Source: an uncultured Saprospiraceae bacterium (GTDB lineage Bacteria > Bacteroidota > Bacteroidia > Chitinophagales > Saprospiraceae). Taken from it: a DNA stretch of 64,000 nt. Positions 1 to 8,826 of this stretch are shown piece by piece. Positions within the stretch are counted from its first letter, which is position 1. Each line of letters begins with the position of its first letter. Under the pieces are notes generated by a model. The model made no database searches and was not told the origin of the DNA. It saw only the letters and a program-made list of their open reading frames with translations. A program made the translations under genes and the position numbers. The DNA lies in NCBI GenBank assembly GCA_938007965.1, contig CALLMH010000004.1, positions 62,001 to 126,000 on the forward strand. The letters run 5' to 3'.

Positions 1-249
1 AGCCAAGTCTATGGAGCACTTTCTTTATTAAATGCTGGTCATACTTCCGAAGCTATAGCCTTTATGGAAAATCAATTGCGCTCTATGGATTACGAAGACT
101 ATCATGATATTATCAGATGGTATTATTCATTGGCAGTTTTACAACAAGGTGATAAGAAAAAAGCTATTAATCAGCTTCAGTTTATCAAAAAATCTAAAGG
201 GTATAAAAACAAGGAAGCCGCTGAAATATTAGACGAATTATATAGATGA
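1..249 (+). CDS. C-terminal fragment of a TPR-type helical repeat protein (partial)
   Basis: The reading frame is open from the first base of the window to a TGA stop, so the 5' end lies outside. The visible 82 residues alternate small and aromatic residues in the way tetratricopeptide helices do: a GALSLLNAGHTSEAIAF helix pair, then a WYYSLAVLQQGDKKKAINQL repeat with the usual Y/A/L/G spacing. The end of the frame, EAAEILDEL, looks like a capping helix. Function cannot be told from this piece; such repeats mediate protein-protein contacts in many Bacteroidota surface or regulatory proteins. An internal ATG at 64 is not needed as a start. It converges on the next gene with 45 bases between stop codons. 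Confidence 0.75.
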   Translation, partial: SQVYGALSLLNAGHTSEAIAFMENQLRSMDYEDYHDIIRWYYSLAVLQQGDKKKAINQLQFIKKSKGYKNKEAAEILDELYR

Positions 250-294
250 TTAATATATATTGTGGGTTGATATTTATAGTTTATTGACCTAAGA

Positions 295-3200
295 TTAGGC
301 TTTTGCTCTTGACTTGATAATGAAATAAATCAATAATAAAAATACAGTGCCTAATACGATCCATAATGTAAGATTTCCATACGATGATGATATATCTATA
401 GTCGTATCTTCTCCATAATATACAAAACCTGCCCAATAATATGGATGCCTCATCACTTCTGGCGCTGAGGATAGATAATCCAATTTGGCGTTTTGTAACG
501 CGGTAGATTTACCTTGACCTTTCTTCAGATTAGTGTAGTAGTTACTCATTAATTGGGTAGTAGACTTATCATTGGCGGGCCACAGACTGATGAGCTGATT
601 TTTGCATCCAGCAAAGGCAAATGCTCGGCCTAAGCTGGCTACACCTTCACCACTCTTTATAGCACCTACTCCTGTATTGCATGCACTGAGAGTGACGAGT
701 TCAGTTTGACTCAGATCTAGATTCATGATTTCGAAGGCATTTAGTTTGCCGTCTTCCTTACTAGTGCTATCTGGGTAAAAATACAGTCTAGACCTGTCGG
801 GATTCTCATGATTGACGAAGCCGTGCGTAGCCATATGTATGAAGCCTGATTTTGGTGCCATTTTTTTGAATGTTGCTTCCGTAGCATCAGCTCTTAGTAA
901 GTATTGACCAGTGAATAGATCTCTTATTGCTTTGATTTCGTTTTCGGATTCTTTGAGTTCGACCATTTCGTTTCTATAGATATCATTTTCGTTTTTATCG
1001 TATAAAGCGGCAATAGGATGTGTTTCTTTTTCAATCCCTTCGAATATAGGTGCTATGGCTAGGAAGCCGTTTTGGCTATTTTTATTTTGCTTATTCATGA
1101 CCTTTACCGTTGCAGAATACTGATGCGAAATTGTCATTTTCTCAAACAGGAATGGTTTATCGGCGGATTCTCTGATAAGTCCAAAAGGAATAAGTCCAAA
1201 TATTCCATCGGCGATTATAGTAAGGTGAGTTGTGTGATCTAGATCAATAGGACCTACTATAAGATCATACATTTTTGCTGAGGCAATATTGAAATTATCA
1301 ATGTGTGTTTTATCTTTTACCGCTGATAGAAAGTTGGTGAGTTGATCTACAATGAGATCTCTATCGCCCAAGTTATAAATTTTAGAATTCTCACTTGCTA
1401 CTTTTAAAGCTAGCATGGAGTTTTCTCCATTGTAAAAAGTTATTGAAGTTTCATTAGGAGCTAATCTACTTTGATATTCCGATAATGAGACAATGTTGAA
1501 ATTTAATATTGATTGAAAATATTTAGGATATTCGAGCTCGATTTTTTTGATGAGATTGTATTGTTTTTTCTTGTATTCAGCAATCTTATTGAAAATGTAT
1601 GGGTCCTCTTTATTTTCAATGATTTTGTTTTCGTAGCTTGTAAGGCTATCCTCAATGATTCGTTTTTGATCTATGATTTCTTTCGGCATTCCTAGAAGAG
1701 TTGAGCTATTTTCAGCTCCGATTTTCTCATAAATCATACCATTGTTTCCGTCTTCAATTAGTCTGAATATGAGTGCAATAGCCTCTTCATTTGCATCGTG
1801 ATCGTATTTTGTTAAGTGGGCAGTTATAGCTTGATCATACACATACTTTTGTTTTTGTCTGAAGATTCGTCTAGATGTAGGATCGTCAAGGTAATCTTTC
1901 ATATATGTTATAAGAGTATCTATTTTTTTAGCTTGATGTCTTATCAAGTTGTAGTTAGCCTCTGTAGGGTTGTTTTTGTATTCTCGCGTAAGAAGCGTAA
2001 TATCAACTCCAAATAGTTCGGTCATCAGAAATGGATTTGATACTTTTTCAAAATCAAAGTTGTTTTCCCTCGTATAACCATTGTTTTTATAAGCTGTTTC
2101 TAGCATTGATTTTGCCACGTCTGGTCTGTTCTGATTTTCGTAGATTAAAGCTAAATTAGTATGGATTCGCAAGAGTTCAGGATCTTGAAGATTTCCTATT
2201 TTCTCTCTGATATCAAGTGCATTTTCAAAATATGGCAAGGATTCTTGAAATTTCTTTTGTTGTATATATGCTGACCCAATAACCTGATGGCAATGAGCGA
2301 TATCTTTATGTGTTGGGTCTAAATATTTTTGACGAATTATGAGGGAAGATTCGAATCGTTCAATAGCTTTTTCAAATTCCTTTTTTTGTAGGTGAACCAT
2401 TCCTAGGTTGAAATTTAGGCGACCCATTTCAAAGGATTCTACCCCTTTAGTTTCTTTAATTGCGTCATAATATCTACTATAATATATCTCAGCATTATCG
2501 TAATTTTCAAGCTTTGTATGTGCAAGTGCTAAATTTTGAATGTTGCGCAATGTCCTTGGATGTTTTGGGCCATACTTCTCGATATTTATAGCCATTGATT
2601 TTTCGAGGTAGTACTTAGTGGGTCCATAATCCCCATCTACAAAATGACTCACGGCAATATTAGTATTGAATCTAGATATATTTAATGAGTCCTTTTCAGC
2701 TTCTGCAAGCTCTAATAACTGTATGTACGTCTCTTTTGATTTTTTGTTTTGACTTGTATTGCTGTAGAATACAGCTTTCTCGTTTAGTAAATTTACCCTA
2801 GCGTAGTATTTATCTTCTGGCGAATCTATTTGTTCTACAAGATCTAAGCCTTTATTTATATACGCAAAAGTACTATCTTCCATTTTCATATTTCGGTAGC
2901 TATTAGCCAATTGTACGTAGACTTGGATTGATAGCAATGGATCTATTTTATTTCGATTTATTATTTGTGTAGCTTTCTTTAGTACGATGGTTTTATCTTT
3001 ATAATTCTTATCAACAGATAATATTATCGAATTTGTATGGTAGATTCTTACGATCAGTTCATCTAGAATCTGATTTGAGGAGTTTTGTATTTTTACTAAA
3101 TCTGTAAAAGCAGATTTTGCCTTTTCATACTTTTTCTTTTGTACAAAAGCCCTAACTTCATAAGTAAGTAATTCTAATTTTTGGAGATTATTTTCACTTA

Positions 3201-3348
3201 ATTTTTGACGATCTTTTATCAATGTTAGAGCATTATCATATTCTCTACTTCGGATCAGTTTTTTTATATCACTATTCACTTGTTGCGCTTCTAGATTATA
3301 GCTCACGATACTAAGCAGAATAAGAAATAGGTATTTTTTTACTTCCAT
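295..3348 (-). CDS. Signal-peptide, TPR and CHAT-domain protein with C-terminal membrane anchor
   Basis: A 1017-residue protein. Residues 1-21 form a signal peptide ending ..NLEAQQ. Residues about 40-430 hold many tetratricopeptide repeats, followed by a helical linker. Residues about 690-985 form a CHAT domain, a caspase/separase-like peptidase fold. Both catalytic positions are present: His842 in HMATHG and Cys890 in LSACNTG, followed by the typical GEGVASLGRAF helix. Residues about 994-1010 are one hydrophobic helix followed by basic KSRAKA. I infer an inner-membrane protein with the TPR and CHAT parts in the periplasm. CHAT proteins are established as cysteine peptidases (for example the TPR-CHAT partner of type III-E CRISPR), but secreted versions in Bacteroidota have no known substrate. 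It stands alone, with a palindrome in its leader. Peptidase activity is likely; its target is unknown. Confidence 0.88.
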   Translation of the reverse strand: MEVKKYLFLILLSIVSYNLEAQQVNSDIKKLIRSREYDNALTLIKDRQKLSENNLQKLELLTYEVRAFVQKKKYEKAKSAFTDLVKIQNSSNQILDELIVRIYHTNSIILSVDKNYKDKTIVLKKATQIINRNKIDPLLSIQVYVQLANSYRNMKMEDSTFAYINKGLDLVEQIDSPEDKYYARVNLLNEKAVFYSNTSQNKKSKETYIQLLELAEAEKDSLNISRFNTNIAVSHFVDGDYGPTKYYLEKSMAINIEKYGPKHPRTLRNIQNLALAHTKLENYDNAEIYYSRYYDAIKETKGVESFEMGRLNFNLGMVHLQKKEFEKAIERFESSLIIRQKYLDPTHKDIAHCHQVIGSAYIQQKKFQESLPYFENALDIREKIGNLQDPELLRIHTNLALIYENQNRPDVAKSMLETAYKNNGYTRENNFDFEKVSNPFLMTELFGVDITLLTREYKNNPTEANYNLIRHQAKKIDTLITYMKDYLDDPTSRRIFRQKQKYVYDQAITAHLTKYDHDANEEAIALIFRLIEDGNNGMIYEKIGAENSSTLLGMPKEIIDQKRIIEDSLTSYENKIIENKEDPYIFNKIAEYKKKQYNLIKKIELEYPKYFQSILNFNIVSLSEYQSRLAPNETSITFYNGENSMLALKVASENSKIYNLGDRDLIVDQLTNFLSAVKDKTHIDNFNIASAKMYDLIVGPIDLDHTTHLTIIADGIFGLIPFGLIRESADKPFLFEKMTISHQYSATVKVMNKQNKNSQNGFLAIAPIFEGIEKETHPIAALYDKNENDIYRNEMVELKESENEIKAIRDLFTGQYLLRADATEATFKKMAPKSGFIHMATHGFVNHENPDRSRLYFYPDSTSKEDGKLNAFEIMNLDLSQTELVTLSACNTGVGAIKSGEGVASLGRAFAFAGCKNQLISLWPANDKSTTQLMSNYYTNLKKGQGKSTALQNAKLDYLSSAPEVMRHPYYWAGFVYYGEDTTIDISSSYGNLTLWIVLGTVFLLLIYFIIKSRAKA

Positions 3349-3830
3349 TAATAGGTGGTTTTGTTGGAGTGAGCATTAAGATATCAATTTACGGGTTAAG
3401 TGCCAAATGACGAATCCTATGTTTTGCTATCAGTTGTTTCACAACTGAATACCATGGATCTTATCTATTCCATAAAATCATCAAAATTATTTGGATTTAT
3501 ATGTCTATTTTTTGTGGAATCTGTATCAACTATGGTATAAACTATTGTAAAACCTATACTATGCTAGTAATGGACTATTCACTAATCGGCCACTTTATCG
3601 GAATGATAGCAATTGGTCTACCTAGTAGTATTTGTATCGGAAGTAATAATAATGACTTTGGTATTTCTAATCTTCCTATAGATAAGTTGACATCTATCTA
3701 TTTATAAATAAGAACCAAGAACTGTTGAAAAATAGACATCAAAGCACATGTATTGAAATTTAAAAATCAAATTTTGAAAATAGAAGTAGATTATATTTTG
3801 CCGATTATATAGTAACACTAAATATTAAAA
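3349..3830. other. Divergent intergenic region between the TPR-CHAT gene and the S74-domain gene
   Basis: This 482-base spacer must carry promoters for two divergent genes. It contains the palindrome described separately. Close to the right-hand gene there is a TTTG at 3773-3776 and a TATATTTTG at 3792-3800, which resembles the Bacteroidota -33/-7 promoter but has one extra base in the -7 box, so it is only a weak candidate. A 68-codon open frame at 3501-3707 has no recognisable protein features and I do not regard it as a gene. Confidence 0.5.
3430..3448. promoter_or_regulatory. Perfect 8-bp inverted repeat with 3-base spacer in the leader of the TPR-CHAT gene
   Basis: The sequence TCAGTTGTTTCACAACTGA reads as two perfect 8-base arms around TTC. 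It lies 82-100 bases upstream of the TPR-CHAT start codon. On DNA it could be an operator for a dimeric regulator; on RNA it could form a short hairpin. No T-run follows on either strand, which argues against a terminator. Confidence 0.4.
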
Positions 3831-6800
3831 ATGAATTACTCCAATATCTTCTCCATCTTAAAGCGTATTTTGATAGTCATTACTTTCTTTAATATGACGA
3901 TGCTTCATGCCCAAATCCCCAACAATACCTGTGACGGTGCTCTAGAGATTCTAGTACAGCAGTTGGGTGATACACCTATTATGACAGATGTTATATTTAT
4001 CAATAATACTATAGAGAGTTATGGTACTTCAGAAAATCCAGGTGGCTACGCATGGTGTGTCCCAAATAATCAAAGTAATCCCAACAATATTTCTGTTATT
4101 GATAATTTCTTCTCATTTGTAGCACCGTCTTCTGGCGCAGTATTTATTGTTCTAGACGAAGATTTGGACAGTGATATGCAAGGGTCAATAAGAAGTTCTT
4201 GTACTACATTCAATAATCCAGTCATAACATGTCTTAACAGTAAAGGCACCAATAACATAGCTATAGAAGATCTGACTCCTGGTCAGTCTTATATACTGAG
4301 TTTTATGGTGGAAGTAGATTCCAACACAAATCTTTCAGAAAAAAATAGAACTGTTTCAATTTTTGAAGTTATACCTTTTGTCCTAGATTGTCCTAAAGCT
4401 AGAATTACTGAGATTCACTATGATGATAGTGAGGGAGATGTGCATGAATTTATAGAGATAACAGCTCTAGCTGGAGAATCTCTAGCTGGATACACGGTCG
4501 AAGTCCATAATGAAAGTATTAACCTCGTTGACATACCAGTACAGTATGTATTTACTTTGGATGGGAATTCTACTCCCGTACCAAATAGTGATATCTCAAT
4601 TGATACTATTTTATTTCCAGAAGAATATTTATATTTTGGGTTCACTGCTACTAGTCTTCTGCCAGATAATGCTACTGCAATTTCTTTAAGAGACCCATCA
4701 GGAAAGATTGTAGATCTTATTTCTTACGAGGGAAATGTGATTGTCGATGGATTGATCCCATTGGACATCATAGTCCAAGAAAACAGCCTAGATCCTATAA
4801 TCCACTCCTTGAGATCTCAGGATATAAGTGGTCATAGTATCTGGGCGCGAAGTATCGATACCTCACCTAATATGTATAATAGTGAACTAAGTCCAGTTAT
4901 AGAATCAGCTACGGCTATATGGCAAGGTGGTACAGGCAATTGGGCATCTGCGAATTGGGAAGGCGCATCAGGGTTTGGTGGTTTGTCTATTTATAATGGG
5001 ACAGCAGTGACTATTCCATCAGGTACAGTTACAGTGGATGCTATATTTGAAAATGGTTCTGACTGCTACAGTACTTCAAGTGAAAAATATTATGAAACAT
5101 CTATCAAGAGTTTAGTGTCAGATGGAGATATGATAGTTACTACTAATGGAGGATTGTCAGCGGAAGAATCAATTGTAATCAATGGAGTGCTTGATATTAA
5201 TGCAGCTATATCTGCACCCGTCATACAAGTAAAAGATATGAATATAGGTGCTGTGGATATAGTATCTGTAGATATTACAGGTGATTTACAGATCGACAAT
5301 AAATTATCATTTGGGATTGAGGGCTTGGTAGGGGCAGGATCAGCTGGGGGCAGTGACTATCTATCTGTGAATGGAGATTTAGAGATCAATGCTCCTGTAG
5401 AAATTACGATTTCAGATACATATCCAGAGGGGACTAGTATTCCCCTGATTTCGTATGGATCATTTGATCAGGTACTCAACGAGCAAAATCTACCAGCAGG
5501 ATGGATATTAGAAAATAATGGTTCTACGAAGATTATTTCTGCAATAAAAGCGGAGAGACCAATTAATGATCTTTGTCTGGGAGCTATCGATATACCTCTT
5601 TCTCAAGATGCTAATGTGGCTTCGATCGATTCTACATCGAACACCTATGCTCAATTCGATATTCAGGACGAGTGCAGTAACGATAACTCTTCAAGAGGTG
5701 TCTGGTACTCTATCAATGCTCCAGAAGATGCTACCTATACAGTATCGGCGGATAATTTTTCATCTAATGTGAATTTACAACTTTTTGAGGGAGACTGTAC
5801 TACACTGACTTCGCTGTCCTGCGGGAATACAACACTTTCTTACGAATTAGAGTCTTCTAAATCATATTACATCTTAGCAACAACGGACAACAATCAATTT
5901 TCATCTTTTGATCTTACATTTATAAAATACGAGTCTCCATTTACTGATATCACACCTGTGGGTATCAATGTGTCACAGCCATTGAGTACGTTAGATGTCG
6001 ATGGATCTATCAGGATAGGTAATGACAGTACGGCTCTTCCAGGAGTTTTGAGATTCCGTAGAAATAGATTTGAAGGATTTACAGGCTTACAATGGAAAAG
6101 TCTCGATGATAGCAATGACAACCTGGGAGATCACAAAGCTACCCAAAACATTGATGGGTCAGGATACGCCATCAAAAACATATTGAGTCCTTCGGATCCA
6201 AATGATGCAGCGACAAAGCAATATGTGGATAGCCATGAGGATGCAGATAGTGATGCTACCAATGAACTTCAAACACTATCAATTTCAAATAATCTAATCT
6301 CTTTGACAGACGGAGGAACGATAAGTTTACCACAAAGCAATCCTTCTTGGTCTCAGATTACTAGCAAACCTAATGGGTTCGCGGACAATGTCGATAATGT
6401 AGATGATGCAGACAATGACCCCAGCAATGAAATAGAAACTTGGGCTACCCTTAGCGGGATTCCATCTGGATTCTCTGATAATATTGATAATATCAACGAC
6501 GCAGATAGTGATGATGATAACGAACGTATCTCTGATATTCAATTGACGAATACTATACTAAACATCGAAGAAGGTGCAACGAGCAAATCAATCGACCTTA
6601 CACCCATCGCATCACAATGGGACAATCTTGCAAACAATGAAATCCACTACAGTGATGGACAAGTAGGCGTCGGAGTCAGCTCAAGTATCAATGATAGAAT
6701 GCATATCAGATCTTCTGCTGGAGAGAATGCGCTAAGAGTACAAGTTGGCACAGCGACTAAGTTCAGAGTATATGCAAACGGAGGGATCGCGCTAGGATCG

Positions 6801-7550
6801 AATCCATCAAATATTGGTGCTAATAATGTATTCGTCTCGGACTCTATTGGTATAGGTGAAATAGCTCCACAAGAAAAACTACATATAGATGGAGGCGTTA
6901 TAATAGAAAAAAATTCATCATCAGGCAATCCGACACTAAACCTACTAGAGACGGGTTCGGGTGAGGATTTTATCAGACTATATATGGAGAATGAGACTGG
7001 TAATCGAGCTGTGATCGCCGCTCGTCCTAGAACAAATACCGATGATTCTCAGATGAATTTTTTCTTAGATGGTCCTGGCGATGTGATGATCATCAGAGGA
7101 GATGAGAAAATAGCCATGCATAGAGGTACTCCTCTGCATCCACTACACATCGGGGATAATACCACAAATGGAAACGGTGCACACCTGACCGCCGGAGGTA
7201 CCTGGACAAACGGATCCAGCCGATCTTTCAAAGAAAATATTACTACTGTCAATTCCGCATTGATACTTCAGAAATTGTCCGAGTTGGATATTGCGACTTG
7301 GGATTATATAGATTCTGATGAGGGTCCGCATATTGGACCAATCGCAGAGGAGTTTTACGCAACCTTTGGATTTGGAGGAAATCAAAAGTACATCTCTACC
7401 GTAGATGCTGACGGGGTAGCGTTAGCGGCTATAAAAGCCCTTTATGAGGAAAATATAGATCTAAAGAATCAGTTAGAAACACAAAATGAATTACTTAAAC
7501 AGGTATTGGATAGACTAGGAAAATTAGAAACTGGTATAAGTAAGAAATAA
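3831..7550 (+). CDS. Secreted multidomain protein with C-terminal S74 (endosialidase-type) intramolecular chaperone
   Basis: A 1239-residue protein. The N-terminus has a signal peptide ending near LHAQIP. Residues about 185-320 resemble a lamin-tail domain (ARITEIHYDDSEGDVHEFIEI). Residues about 580-700 resemble a pre-peptidase C-terminal beta domain (SRGVWYSINAPEDATYTV). Residues about 770-930 contain ATKQYVD and repeated Asn/Asp-rich segments as in trimeric tail fibres. From about 1130 comes SRSFKENI, the hallmark of peptidase S74 chaperones that drive trimerisation and then cleave themselves off, followed by a coiled coil at about 1200-1235. I infer a trimeric surface or released fibre. 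There are no phage genes nearby and no T9SS sorting domain, so the export route past the periplasm is unclear. The next gene is convergent. Confidence 0.82.
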   Translation: MNYSNIFSILKRILIVITFFNMTMLHAQIPNNTCDGALEILVQQLGDTPIMTDVIFINNTIESYGTSENPGGYAWCVPNNQSNPNNISVIDNFFSFVAPSSGAVFIVLDEDLDSDMQGSIRSSCTTFNNPVITCLNSKGTNNIAIEDLTPGQSYILSFMVEVDSNTNLSEKNRTVSIFEVIPFVLDCPKARITEIHYDDSEGDVHEFIEITALAGESLAGYTVEVHNESINLVDIPVQYVFTLDGNSTPVPNSDISIDTILFPEEYLYFGFTATSLLPDNATAISLRDPSGKIVDLISYEGNVIVDGLIPLDIIVQENSLDPIIHSLRSQDISGHSIWARSIDTSPNMYNSELSPVIESATAIWQGGTGNWASANWEGASGFGGLSIYNGTAVTIPSGTVTVDAIFENGSDCYSTSSEKYYETSIKSLVSDGDMIVTTNGGLSAEESIVINGVLDINAAISAPVIQVKDMNIGAVDIVSVDITGDLQIDNKLSFGIEGLVGAGSAGGSDYLSVNGDLEINAPVEITISDTYPEGTSIPLISYGSFDQVLNEQNLPAGWILENNGSTKIISAIKAERPINDLCLGAIDIPLSQDANVASIDSTSNTYAQFDIQDECSNDNSSRGVWYSINAPEDATYTVSADNFSSNVNLQLFEGDCTTLTSLSCGNTTLSYELESSKSYYILATTDNNQFSSFDLTFIKYESPFTDITPVGINVSQPLSTLDVDGSIRIGNDSTALPGVLRFRRNRFEGFTGLQWKSLDDSNDNLGDHKATQNIDGSGYAIKNILSPSDPNDAATKQYVDSHEDADSDATNELQTLSISNNLISLTDGGTISLPQSNPSWSQITSKPNGFADNVDNVDDADNDPSNEIETWATLSGIPSGFSDNIDNINDADSDDDNERISDIQLTNTILNIEEGATSKSIDLTPIASQWDNLANNEIHYSDGQVGVGVSSSINDRMHIRSSAGENALRVQVGTATKFRVYANGGIALGSNPSNIGANNVFVSDSIGIGEIAPQEKLHIDGGVIIEKNSSSGNPTLNLLETGSGEDFIRLYMENETGNRAVIAARPRTNTDDSQMNFFLDGPGDVMIIRGDEKIAMHRGTPLHPLHIGDNTTNGNGAHLTAGGTWTNGSSRSFKENITTVNSALILQKLSELDIATWDYIDSDEGPHIGPIAEEFYATFGFGGNQKYISTVDADGVALAAIKALYEENIDLKNQLETQNELLKQVLDRLGKLETGISKK

Positions 7551-7679
7551 CTTGGGATGATCATGAGTAAGGGCACTTTCTGAATTCTTGTATTTTATAA
7601 ATTTGCTAAAACAAGTTAAAGTGGACTTAGTCAGTATAGATTTTCGTAGACTAATTTTCGTTAAAAACAGAACCATCTT

Positions 7680-7710
7680 GGAATAAAGGCATTCGTTATT
7701 TACGGATATC
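7680..7710. repeat. Dispersed intergenic repeat, copy 1
   Basis: This 31-base stretch matches 33375-33405 at 25 of 31 positions without gaps, starting GGAATAA and ending GGATATC in both. Both copies lie between convergent genes. A looser, gapped resemblance exists at 26224-26254 (AAGG, ATTC, then TTATTT and ACGGATAT). There are no flanking direct repeats and no coding capacity, so the nature of the element is unknown and chance similarity is not excluded. Confidence 0.35.
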
Positions 7711-7763
7711 CCGAACTTGTCAAAGAAAACGGTCTTTAATTAAAGAAGTTTACCAGCAAATTT

Positions 7764-8321
7764 TTATTTCTGATATTGAGAAGGTACACTCAGCGCTATC
7801 GCTACTTCCTTGCCCACTGTAAATCCAAATAGATTGCCATTGATATTATAGTCTTTACGGTTGATCGTCGTAGTCCCATTGAGATATTTAGCATCATTGA
7901 TAGTTTCATATTTGAATGGAATCGATATCTCCTTGGTGACATCTTTGACAGTAAGGTTACCTACGGCGATATAAGATTCGCCAGATTTCGAAATATTCGT
8001 CGCCACGAATTTCATCAGTGGATACTGGGCAGCATCAAACCATTTTGAGTTTCTCGCATGATCGTCCTTTTTAGTATTTCCAGTCTGTATGGTTGCTACT
8101 TGTACAGATACATCTATTTGAGCATCCTGATATAGATCTGGATCGAAATCAACAGTTCCTTTTAGTCCATTAAAAGTACCCTCCGCTTTACCAGTTTCAA
8201 ATTTTATAGAATATGTATCTGAAACTGTATACTTATGAAGATCATATTCTGCGAATGTTATCGCTAGCAGAGAGCTGATAAAAAATGAAAGGGCCAATGC
8301 AGTTTGTTTTGTGTTTTTCAT
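7764..8321 (-). CDS. YceI family periplasmic lipid-binding protein
   Basis: A 185-residue protein with a signal peptide (about residues 1-24, ending TFAEYDL). The rest follows the YceI beta-barrel pattern: YTVSDTYSIKFE, then GTFNGLKGTVDFDPD, DDHARNSKWFDAAQYP, and the closing FGFTVGKEVAIALSV strand. YceI proteins are lipocalin-like and bind long polyisoprenoid or amide lipids in the periplasm; the physiological role is mostly unknown. It is probably cotranscribed with the small membrane protein just upstream, 18 bases apart, which may be related to its membrane supply of ligand (inference). Length is normal for the family. Confidence 0.92.
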   Translation of the reverse strand: MKNTKQTALALSFFISSLLAITFAEYDLHKYTVSDTYSIKFETGKAEGTFNGLKGTVDFDPDLYQDAQIDVSVQVATIQTGNTKKDDHARNSKWFDAAQYPLMKFVATNISKSGESYIAVGNLTVKDVTKEISIPFKYETINDAKYLNGTTTINRKDYNINGNLFGFTVGKEVAIALSVPSQYQK

Positions 8322-8339
8322 ACTTTTTGATTTGATACG

Positions 8340-8594
8340 TTATCGTTTATCATTTTTATCTCGAACTTCATCCTCATATCTGATTCTATATCTAATAGAG
8401 TCCACAAACAGTACCAAGCCGCTCATCAATACTATCAAAGATACAGTGCCGGCAGCAATCCACTTCCAATTGTCAGGATGAGTATGCTTATAGAATCCAG
8501 CTTTGATGACCATCGATATACCAGCTCCAGTCATAAGTATACCTATGGTTCCTTGTGTAAACCATCGACGATATATTTTATTTGAAAAGTCCAT
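8340..8594 (-). CDS. Small two-helix membrane protein upstream of the YceI gene
   Basis: I choose the ATG giving MDFSNKIYRRW (84 residues). A longer frame begins 16 codons earlier, but the extra stretch has no family-like features. The sequence holds a hydrophobic helix at about residues 14-29 (GTIGILMTGAGISMVIK), a short HTHPDNWKW loop, a second helix at about 42-62, and a highly charged tail ending EVRDKNDKR. I do not recognise a family. The position directly before the YceI gene with an 18-base gap suggests one transcript and perhaps a shared membrane role. Confidence 0.7.
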   Translation of the reverse strand: MDFSNKIYRRWFTQGTIGILMTGAGISMVIKAGFYKHTHPDNWKWIAAGTVSLIVLMSGLVLFVDSIRYRIRYEDEVRDKNDKR

Positions 8595-8826
8595 ATATAA
8601 AACGACACATTTTACTAGATATAGTTCATCTGTACATATCAATAGTACAAATATTTCTATTTAGATGCGTTTATTTTATATAACTTAAATATTTGTAAAT
8701 CAATTAATTAGTTCCATTTTTTCGTTTAAATATTCTTTTTGGCATCCATTTTGCACTACATATATGGAGTACAATATTTATTATTCAATATTGTAATTGA
8801 ATGTTAATAAAAAAACCACTGAGCAG

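Noticed and set aside
295-3348. TPR-CHAT protein as a part of a type III-E CRISPR (Craspase) system
   Set aside because: No Cas7-11, no CRISPR array and no other cas gene in the window; the protein has a signal peptide and membrane anchor.
3501-3707. 68-codon open frame in the spacer before the S74-domain gene
   Set aside because: No signal, domain or ordered composition; lies in a promoter-bearing AT-rich spacer.
3831-7550. Prophage remnant, because of the S74 and ATKQYVD tail-fibre features
   Set aside because: No other phage structural, replication or integrase gene nearby, and a signal peptide is present.
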